Source: Bolinopsis microptera (taxonomy: Eukaryota > Ctenophora > Tentaculata > Lobata > Bolinopsidae). From it: a stretch of 64,000 bases of DNA. Below the pieces are notes generated by a model that saw only the letters and a program-made list of their open reading frames with translations, had not been told where the DNA came from and ran no database searches. A program made the position numbers and the translations under genes. Within the stretch, counting starts at the first letter, position 1. The number at the start of each line of letters is the position of its first letter. Where the stretch lies: contig NC_087084.1 in NCBI RefSeq assembly GCF_026151205.1, positions 15,084,322 to 15,148,321 of the forward strand, in the 5' to 3' direction. Of this stretch, positions 55,857-64,000 are shown one piece after another.

Positions 55857-58800
55857 TTCAACGATACAGTAGTAGAGGCTCTTACGGGCAAATAAGGCAC
55901 TCTTCTGCTGGAGCCCCTAGGCTCCTGGGATGATTGATTTATGGACTAGTAAGTAGTGCCGCATCGATAGCCGATCTCAGATGCCACTATGGAGGCTGTA
56001 TGGCCATGTGCTGACGGTTATTTGCTTTTTTTCCGCGCACCTCGCTAAATCACAAAATACCCGCTCGAATTTGATTTCAAAATATTCACAAAACTCCTAG
56101 ATACCTACTTGACGATATTACGGAGCCAGATTTACCTCTGTTGCCTATCTCTTGGTGTTATGACTATTCAAAGTTTCAGATTATCACGTGACACATTATG
56201 TCACAGTAAATGCGCGCAAGAAAAACTTTCACACATATTTTTGATTCGGCGCAAGCGCGTTCCGCACAATTACTACAAAAAGAACCAGGGTTTTCCCGAC
56301 GAGTAATACTACTATACGTCATTTATTACTATGTGTGATACGAATGGTAACGGAACTTGTATCATAAGAAACAGTGATTTAAAAACAAGCTGCTATGATA
56401 AATGTTGCTATAAATCAGTAAGAACTACCTCGATGTAAGCATATTAGCGGTCGTTCACATAATACGGAATCACCGAGAGGGGGGGGGGGGGGGGGGGGGG
56501 TCAAATTAAACGTTGTTCAGGACGTGATTACGTAATATGTCAACGATCCTGTAAGAACATTACATTAGCCGTTACATAACATACATTGAGTTTTACGGGG
56601 CTAAATTTGAACTTTAACAAGTTCTCTGTTTGTTCTGGTGTTAGTTGGCATAACAAATACACCATTTGCAGCTTTAAATGTGACAGTGATCAGTGACGGG
56701 GAAGATGTAAAATAACATTTAGTCCGCTGCATTTCCCTAACACCCAGTTTGGAATTTGGATCTTATGTCATGGTCAGTGTAATAAATTCCAACGAATCTT
56801 TCAGCTGCTTTTAAAAATAAGCTATTTCTAATTTTCGATCTGACTGTAACTTCGTCGATTAGGCGAGGTTTTACAAGATAAAAAACTTTCATATGCCCCG
56901 TTTTAAACATCAAACTGTATTTTAATGTAATTAACAATGTAATAAAAACCATTTGTTTAATCAGAACTAAAAATGTCATAGCTGAATCGATGGATCAGTC
57001 TGATAAAAGTTGAAACTGGTATAACGTGCTTCAAACCCCGGGTTGACACTTGGCCGTAAATCTGTGTTTGACATCTAGAGTTCTAAAGCTTACACACAAG
57101 AATTCTAGCAAACGCAATGTATTAAGAGAATACAACGTCAGAGAATTAAATTACAAAGAATACAAAAGTAATGTCCACAATCATTGATATAAACAAGATG
57201 GATGTTGACGTCCTATTCGCTGAAGGTACTTTTGTAGAGTATAGCTGTGAAGTAAGCTTAATTCCTATATCCTTCCCTAGACCGTCCTCCAATCTGAAGT
57301 TATACAATTGTTATGCAATCTGAATTCTGAAGTTGTAGCAATTCGACTTCTAAACACCTTTCCTTTCTGTCAATATTTCAACAGCAGGATAATTCTGTGA
57401 TATAATAGTATGAAACACTCAGAATTGTAACCACAAGTCTATATTTATGAAAAGAATCTAGACTTGTGGTTAAAATTCTGAGTCTCTTTCTGTCCTCTGA
57501 AGCATGTCGGTACCACGTGACCTCACCTATTATGTTTTAAAGACCCGAGGGCCACACTAAAGGGCTTTGAAACCGGTTTATTGAATACAATATAATATAA
57601 AAATAAATAAAACTGCAATCGTAACATTCATGTCGATACTAACTGAAATAATATAATCTGTAGTTAAAATAATAATACTGTCACTTAATTAAGATATATG
57701 ATATAGGTAATAAAATAAATATCTCTTTTATTTCCACACTAATTCTCACACCAAGCTTTAATTCACACACCAAAACTTTAAATTTTATCAGATTACAAAT
57801 GTCCTAATATATACGTCTCTTATCTTTAGTTAAAAAGTCAGGGGTGCAGCCGTTGTACTTCAATTAAAATAATTGATCACGCCGGATCACGATGTTATTT
57901 TATCAAAATCAGCTAGCCGTTTAGAATTGATTGCTGAGCTCCTAAGATGAGAAGTATGTATCATACGTACTTTTCAAAGTATCGTACAAGTAAGTACTTT
58001 TAAAATACTGCGGAAAAGCTCAGTGAGCTCTGTGCAGACTGTGTGTGGTACTGTGTAGTGGGTGTGTGTGTGTGTGTCTGAAGTGAGCGGTAACAGTCCT
58101 TGCGAGTGGTTGTTATTATGATGCGCTGAGATCAAGTTGATGATATATTATGTGATTGTGCGTGTTGTGCTGATAAGGCTTTGATTGAGCGATGTTACAG
58201 TTTTTGAAAATAAACACATTGCACGAGCACATAAAAGTGTTTTATAAACATTACAGTAATGTGTATCTTTTTTCGCTCTTGTGAGTGGGTCCATCATATT
58301 TCATTTTTGGGGACGAAGTGAGAGTCTCCTACAATCAAATATTAGCATATCGCATTGCACTAGATGATATCAGAGTTGAAGTATTAAATCAGATTTCGGA
58401 GCGTACAGACTACAGGGTGTTCAAAAATATTGCAAGGATGTACTTTTGAATAACTCTTTATCCACTAGAGCTAGGATTGCCGACTAGGATCAGCTACTAC
58501 AAAAGTAAACTGCAGTTTAGACAAATGACTTGTCTAAACTTGATTTTGTGAAAAGTTATTGGTAGTTCTAAGGTTTAATGGCTAATTTTGAGTTATATTT
58601 TTCTCGAAGAAATATGGGCAATTTATTCCATGGTCCTATATGGCTGATGGCACACCAAACCATAACTTTTTCCTTGGAATTTACTTTGGAGAGACCTGCA
58701 TGAACAGTGAGCTAGTGAATTGACGATGATTGAAGTTAAAATTGTGAAACAGTACCAAGGATTAGTTAGGTAAATCAACCAAATTTGCCTCGGTTGCTAG

Positions 58801-59980
58801 GGCACTGATTGTGGTTGCTATGGGGCCATGGCAACGTGTTATCGAGTTATAAGACCTTGATTTTAGAATTTAATCCCACCAAACCTGCTTAATATCGAAG
58901 ATCCCCTGTACTTTAAAGTAATGCTTACGACGTTTGTGAAATCATTCTTAATTGTGAATAATGGAAAAATCAAATAAATGGAATGGAAAATGGTTTCAAA
59001 AAGTCGAAAAATGTGACTAAAATTGTTGTAGACTAAAAATTTTCAAAATTATGGTAACCAAATTTATTGTCAACCAAATTTATTGGCCCTAAGGTAATAC
59101 GAGCACAAGGCTCAGTCTGTTCAATAATAAAAAATACTGACAATAAATCATTGCTTCTAAGTTGGTTGTAATTGTGGAGGAAAGCTTGAAGGTACACAAT
59201 TAAGAATAACTAATATTAACTAACCAGGTTACAAGTAAGACAGTCAGTTTGTTGCAGAGGTACATCAGTCACAGTCATAGTGTGAACTAAAGCATCTGGC
59301 TCTGGTGTCCATCACACTTGTCCACCGACCACTGTAGATTGTAGCACCGCTTCAAATCATCTCCTAAACAGTTTAAAGCTAAAGTAGTTTAAACGAAGAG
59401 TAGCGCAATATATTTTTATCAAGAATAGACCACATTAAAATCAATAAAATCTTGGGCTGCAACTTCAAATTGCCACCTCAATCAAAATGAGCACTTGATT
59501 CCTACGTGGATAAGAACAATATCCTTTGAGGAGCTATAAAATAATGACATTATACATCTTACAATATCATACATTTAAAACACTGCGTGGGGAAGTTAAA
59601 CATAACTTTCGAGATACAAATCGAAAAGTTCAAACATCCAAACAAGATATATTACTATTAAGTATCTGTGCTCCCAAAAATCTTAACAACCCTCTAACAC
59701 CAGGCTAGTAGGCAGCTGTTACGGTAATAGCCCAGTCCTCTAACAACCCTCTAATAGCCATAACACCACCAGTAGTTATCAGGTATAATCCACGATTCTG
59801 CCTTCACTGATTATCAGCCAGTGTCCACAATTATTTAATAAAGGATAACACTACACAGTGTAACTGTATATATATATGATATGATATTTATGATAAATAC
59901 AATGTATTTAAACATAAAATCGAGGGTTTAGCTGACACCTACATTTCCCTGGTATCATAAGCCACAATTATTTTTTTACA
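55857..59980. other. Single-copy AT-rich DNA without recognisable gene
   Basis: Unlike the rest of the window this has no internal duplicate. It includes a fragment near 55,866-55,886 matching in reverse the LINE sequence GCCCGTAAGAGCCTCTACTA at about 63,221, a 22-G run (56,479-56,500) and a small hairpin (57,417-57,483). Frames shorter than 85 codons show no recognisable domain. Introns or promoters cannot be judged without transcripts. Confidence 0.5.
57417..57483. repeat. 67-bp hairpin
   Basis: Arms ACTCAGAATTGTAACCACAA and the complement of TTGTGGTTAAAATTCTGAGT, about 27 bp each with two to three mismatches and a ~13-bp loop. Could be a very short MITE or an RNA hairpin. Confidence 0.7.
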
Positions 59981-59984
59981 TCAC

Positions 59985-60290
59985 ACCAGTTATCCCCAAT
60001 CGATGAAGATCATTTTCCAGATGTCTTGAAAAACTACAGACCAGTGTCAAACCTTGGGAAAACTAATTAAAAGAGAAGGCTACAGGAGCAATGAGCATGT
60101 AATGATGACCTCAATTGTCCTGGACAATATGCTTACAAAAGAGATCATATTTCACTTGTTATTAAGATAGTGTTCATGATATCTTCATAGCAGCTGATGA
60201 AAATATGAACATATTTCTGTTCTTCAGATTAAGTCAAAACCTTCGTCAATCAACCGAGAAATTGTTTCTTGAGGACAAAGAACTGGATGT
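59985..60290 (+). pseudogene. Decayed LINE reverse-transcriptase fragment
   Basis: Conceptual frames give the RT box LKNYRPVSNLGK, then QYAYKRDHISLVIK and, after a frameshift, VHDIFIAADENMNIFLFF. These correspond in order to RT motifs 0-2 of CR1/L2-like elements (usually QsAYRKGHST...AAD). Stops and frameshifts throughout. Confidence 0.7.
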
Positions 60291-60296
60291 TTAAAT

Positions 60297-60850
60297 AGGT
60301 ACCGCGACAATTGACCCCCTGACAATTGACTTCCCGACAATTGACCCCCTATGTAGTTAAACTGGGGTCAATTGTCTCGAAATCTAGGGTTTAGTACGAC
60401 AATTGACCCCCGACAATTGACCCCCTATGTAATTACACTGGGGTCAATTGTCACGAAATCTAGGGCTTAGTACGACAATTGACCGCCCGACAATTGACCC
60501 CCCAACAATTGACCGCCCGAAAATTGACCCCCCGACAAGTGACCCCCTGACAATTGACCCCCCATGTAATTACACAGGGATCAATTGATCGGGTTAGGGT
60601 CAGGGTCAGGGTCAGGGTCAGGGTCAGGGTCAGGGTCAGGGTCAGGGTCAGGGTCAGGGTCAGGGTCAGGGTCAGGGTCAGGGTCAGGGTCAGGGTCAGG
60701 GTCAGGGTCAGGGTCAGGGTCAGGGTCAGGGTTAGGGTTAGGGGGGCTAATTGTCGGGGGTCAATTGTCGGGGGGATAATTGTTGGGGGGTCAATTGTCG
60801 GGGGAAAATTGTCGGGGGTCAATTGTCGGGGGGTCAATTGTTGCCCACCC
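60297..60850. repeat. Inverted CAATTGACCCCC arrays around a telomere-like TCAGGG core
   Basis: Left part: about ten units close to GACAATTGACCCCCC, two of them in longer units with GGGGTCAATTGT and AATCTAGGG. Core 60,590-60,750: roughly 23 copies of TCAGGG, with TTAGGG variants at both ends (GGGTTAGGGTCA; GGGTTAGGGTTAGGG). Right part: GGGGGTCAATTGTC units in the opposite orientation. The open Leu-Thr and Gly-Ser frames are repeat artefacts. Confidence 0.9.
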
Positions 60851-61039
60851 GTTTAAATACTATCTGCAGCTAATGTACATGATTCTAAAACTAATATAAA
60901 TAATTCTAAAACTCAAATTAAAGTCTTTCGGTCTAATAGTAATATAGTATTGCTCAATGAGATGGTGTGGAAATCGCTCATAAAACATTAGTAATGTTTG
61001 TGCCTACTATTAAAAGCCAGGGAGTGTTTTAGACGAGAT

Positions 61040-61801
61040 TTGTAGTGAAATCAACAAGAAAATGTACGAGGAAATTCAATCTTGCAATTTGATGAACAAG
61101 AGATCAGTAACGAAAGAGAAACCATGCGAATGCTTGGAAACTGTTTGTTGTATATTGGACCAGTTCAGTATCACCTGGCTAAGGAAGGCGATACCTCTTG
61201 CAGAAGAAATTGACAAGTTGAAAAGTGAGAAGATTTCAGATCAGAGTATTATCATCGATCTTCAGAATAAGGCTATTGAAAAAAGCAACAAACAGCTCAA
61301 ATCAATGCAGAATACCGTGCAAACGGAGTAAAAAGCTACTCTTCAGTCGTTAGAAAAAGCATCAATGCTGCTTTCGCCCCGAAGAAGATCCACGCTGCAG
61401 TTAAAAAAGTAGAAAACCAGATTGAGTGAAGCAAGAACGTAATCATTTATGGTCTATCAGAATCAGAGAACGAGCAACTGCTGAGTAATGTTGAGGAGGT
61501 TCTGAATGAAATTAGTGAGAAGCCTTTAGTCAGGGACTGCTGCTGTATTGGAGCTCCGAAAGAAAATGTATCCAGACCAGTAAAGTTCACATTGAGCAGT
61601 TCTGACCATGCAACACCAGTGATCAGAAACACCAGTACACTACGCTCAAAGGAGGGGAACAGCTCAGTTTACATCTGCCCTGATAGGACTGCCACGGAAC
61701 GAAAAGCTTATAAAAAGCTTGTAGAAGAACTGAGACTGAAACGAACTACAGGGCCTGACAAGTTTCATAGTATTAGGAACAATAAGATAGTCAGCTTGTA
61801 G
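61040..61801 (+). pseudogene. LINE ORF1 (coiled coil plus RRM-like region)
   Basis: ATG at 61,062. The first frame carries a coiled-coil-like stretch (LAEEIDKLKSEKISDQSIII...KQLKSMQNTV). After a frameshift near 61,320 and a TGA near 61,429, it continues with the ORF1 core (KNVIIYGLSESENEQLL, NVSRPVKFTLSSSDHATP, VYICPDRTATERKAYKKLVE). It ends at 61,801. This order is typical of ORF1 nucleic-acid-binding proteins of CR1/L2-like LINEs. Not functional as sequenced. Confidence 0.75.
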
Positions 61802-61974
61802 AGAGTATAACTAGAGGCGAGACTGGCTAAAATTATTATTCCTACTTATCTTATAAATTTAAACATTATTGTTGATTTTGATCTTGAAGGGACCATAATT
61901 TTTGAGGCCATTACTTGCCGATGATGTCAATGTTTATTTCAGGATAAATGTATCCTTGTATCCTTGTATCCTAT

Positions 61975-62290
61975 CAGGTCCAGTTACTACAAAATGCCGT
62001 AGCCAAAGCTGTTGATAGGCAATATAAACATTACCATCTTGAGGATGAACTGATCAATCTTTACTGGTTGGATAATGGATATAGAGAAGAGGATTGAATT
62101 CAAAATCTCACTACAAAATCTCACAAATCCATACTAGGATTGGCTCCAACTTATCTGCAAGATATGTCGGATTTATGTTTGGTGTAGGTAGCCTCTCTGT
62201 AGTAGCTTCTAAGACGTACAATCAATTTGCTAATTCTTTGAAATCATTAAAGCTCTTCTAAAAACTTTGTCGAAAAACTATTCAAGTCAT
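61975..62290 (+). pseudogene. LINE ORF2 C-terminal fragment
   Basis: Frames include QLLQNAVAKAVDR, then HLEDELINLYWLD and, after a one-base shift, DIEKRIEFKISLQNL and LAPTYLQDMSDL. This matches the QNaaaR...LhWLPve.RI.FKi...GLaPsYL pattern near the ORF2 C-terminus. It stands 170 bp after an ORF1, so the RT and endonuclease core is deleted. Confidence 0.7.
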
Positions 62291-63140
62291 ATTTGGTGAA
62301 AGACCTTCAATTTAAAAAATATAACCTCATCGAATATTTTGAAATGGCCACAACCCATTTAAATATTTTAGTTCCTCTTATTCCGTCACATCTTACTATA
62401 CATTTCTAACAGAGTAATCGTATAGTATCAATTAAACCAATTCAGTATCAACAAACCACGATAAACTATGTAGAAGATAAGAGGTATGTCACAAATAGAG
62501 CCGACTCTAGAGAAAAAAGCATATGATAAAAACGATAGGAAATAGTATGAATGGGTACTCCACATCAAAGAGAATACATGAAAACATAGTTAGTAATCAA
62601 ATTACACATTAAAAAGATAACCAAATAGGGTGAAAAGGAGCTTCGAAATGCGACGATAACACTAAAAAACAACCTAAATATTATTGTGAAAATATGACAT
62701 TATTTGGTTTAGCGCTCGATTTTCATACCACGGTGTAAATATTCGAAAATATGCGCGGCGCACCTAAAATTTTGGTTCCATTAAACATGAATTTTTTGGT
62801 CAAAATTATATTAAATATACTTTAATTAATTGTTATTACAAGATATAAGTTTAAAAATTTTCAAAATATAGCATATAAGTACCAAAAATAAATTGCGCGC
62901 AAAAAAGTCAAAATTTTTACCACTTTTTTGGATTTTTACCTCAGAACAAATAGAGGGATTTGTTTTATTTTTACACAATCTTGTGCGGCTGTCTTTTAGC
63001 TATCTTCATGCAAGTTTTGCCGACATACCAACAAAATTAACTTGCTCAAAATATCAAAAAACATGGTTTTTTTGGCCTATTTTTGGCCCAAAAATCGGTT
63101 TTTTGCAATTTTACCCCAGAACAATCAGTCCAATCATTTT
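62291..63140. other. Unassigned AT-rich spacer
   Basis: No gene recognised; rich in A/T homopolymers. The open frame entering from 62,893 has no recognisable N-terminal domain before the LINE-like part. Confidence 0.5.
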
Positions 63141-63149
63141 AAAACCACT

Positions 63150-63492
63150 TTCAATCGATTCTACGGTCAAAAATACGTCTAGTAAGGTGTATCTGGGGTC
63201 CCTAGCGTATCGAGCAGACAATGCCCGTAAGAGCCTCTACTACAGGGGGAGCCACGCACGGGTCATACAACGTATGACAAGTGCACGTCACGCTAATTTG
63301 TACACCTCTACGAAAATTTGGAATGACCTCAGCCCCTATGTATTCGAAATATGTGATGCTAATGAAGATGGGATAATAATCCCGGGTTCTTCCAAGAATT
63401 CAGACTTGTCAGCCTCGTCAGGTATTATTAAATCTAACCTTAAAAAGCACTTGCTATCCCTCCAAAATCGAGATGACCCTAATACATGGTAA
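63150..63492 (+). pseudogene. LINE ORF2 extreme C-terminus
   Basis: The end of a longer open frame reads SLYYRGSHARVIQRMTSARH, ANLYTSTKIWNDLSPYVFE, GIIKSNLKKHLLSLQ. The Arg-x-Ser...Tyr...Trp-Asn-x-Leu...Lys-x-x-Leu-Lys-x-x-Leu arrangement is the usual terminus of CR1/L2-type ORF2. 5'-truncated. Confidence 0.55.
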
Positions 63493-64000
63493 CTACTTTA
63501 TATTATATCTCAAATTCTAAATCCGGTACGGCTCTGCACACATGATATCTCTCTCTGCCATGAAACATGGCTAACCTTTTAAACTATGATTTAAAACCTA
63601 AACATAAACTAAAACTCAACTGGGCTCTCCTATGTCACCAAACTAAACCAATAAGTAATTTTAGATTATTATATTTTTCTATATTTCAATTTGTATAACA
63701 AGTATATTGACGTAGTGGATGGTTGAGGGGGTTTCAAGCACAGGTCACTCTCAAATCCTAAAAATAAGTAGTGGCCTTCGGCACTTGAAACCTTTTCAAA
63801 CCTCCCCTGATTTATTTATTATTGATATTGTTTGATTGTGCCGTAAAAATAAATATTTGTTTTATTAATATTTGTTTTATTAATTACTACATATGCAACA
63901 TACCCATTGTAAAAAAGTGACGTATATTCGTATACGCTACAAAAGCCGCGCGCTAAGTTACAAATTGTAAAATCGCAGTTTTAGAGGGTTCCAATATATA
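63493..64000. other. Unassigned spacer at window end
   Basis: No gene recognised. It carries a short direct duplication AATATTTGTTTTATTA near 63,850-63,880. Confidence 0.45.

Noticed and set aside
60590-60750. Chromosome end (telomere)
   Set aside because: The repeat is mainly TCAGGG, flanked on both sides by ordinary LINE remnants and inverted minisatellites, so it is interstitial.
62893-63140. N-terminal part of the frame ending at 63,492 as a host gene
   Set aside because: No recognisable domain before the LINE-like C-terminus; best explained as chance read-through into a truncated LINE.

Overview
This is a repeat-dense, AT-rich, intergenic-heavy piece of a eukaryotic genome, almost certainly an invertebrate animal. 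Grounds: a long ankyrin-repeat protein fused to an animal-type XK-related membrane domain, non-LTR retrotransposons of CR1/L2/Jockey-like type, a Penelope-like element with a GIY-YIG nuclease, hAT DNA transposons with 8-bp target duplications, and kilobases of microsatellite, minisatellite and satellite DNA. Nothing bacterial (operons, Shine-Dalgarno sites, CRISPR) and no tRNA or rRNA gene was recognised. I cannot name the phylum from sequence alone.

Layout. The window is dominated by a tandem segmental duplication of roughly 23 kb. Block C (ankyrin-XK gene, minus strand, with its 3' flank and the 20-bp satellite next to its 5' end) occurs at 10.48-19.44 kb and 33.32-47.70 kb. It is followed by block B at 25.4-29.85 kb and 48.04-52.08 kb. 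Block A (12-bp minisatellite, CT microsatellite, poly-C) occurs at 1-3.2 kb and 52.3-55.86 kb. The order C-B-A on the right implies that the A copy at the left edge is the tail of a further unit outside the window. From 55.86 kb to the end the sequence is single-copy here and holds decayed LINE fragments and a telomere-like repeat composite.

Genes. The only host-like gene is the ankyrin-XK gene. The right copy has an uninterrupted 1414-codon frame with about 26 ankyrin repeats; its last ~770 bp are broken by many small indels. The left copy has about 11 ankyrin repeats, two frameshifts and a broken C-terminal junction. Its C-terminal half is well preserved and supplies the membrane segments that are unreadable in the right copy. 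Both copies carry a strong 3' splice site just before the start codon, abutting the satellite array. All other coding remnants belong to mobile elements.

Mobile elements. Because the blocks are duplicated, each copy often supplies the empty site of an insertion in the other. This fixes the exact ends of a TTAA-flanked 1.36-kb near-perfect palindrome (27,675-29,032), a 4.0-kb multi-level foldback composite (3,237-7,258), a 428-bp hAT-like MITE (26,265-26,692), a 198-bp insertion with 8-bp duplications (25,582-25,779), and an internally deleted LINE (about 48,688-50,389). Further insertions are a hAT element inside the satellite (45,349-46,242), a 3.4-kb element with 39-40-bp terminal inverted repeats and many TTTGTCACA motifs (21,840-25,203), and a tiny GC-rich element seen three times.

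Sequence quality. Parts of block C (especially 33.3-37.37 kb, and stretches of 10.5-14.1 kb) differ from the sister copy by dense 1-3 base indels, while adjoining stretches are clean. This resembles unpolished long-read consensus, so single-base frameshifts there should not be over-read.
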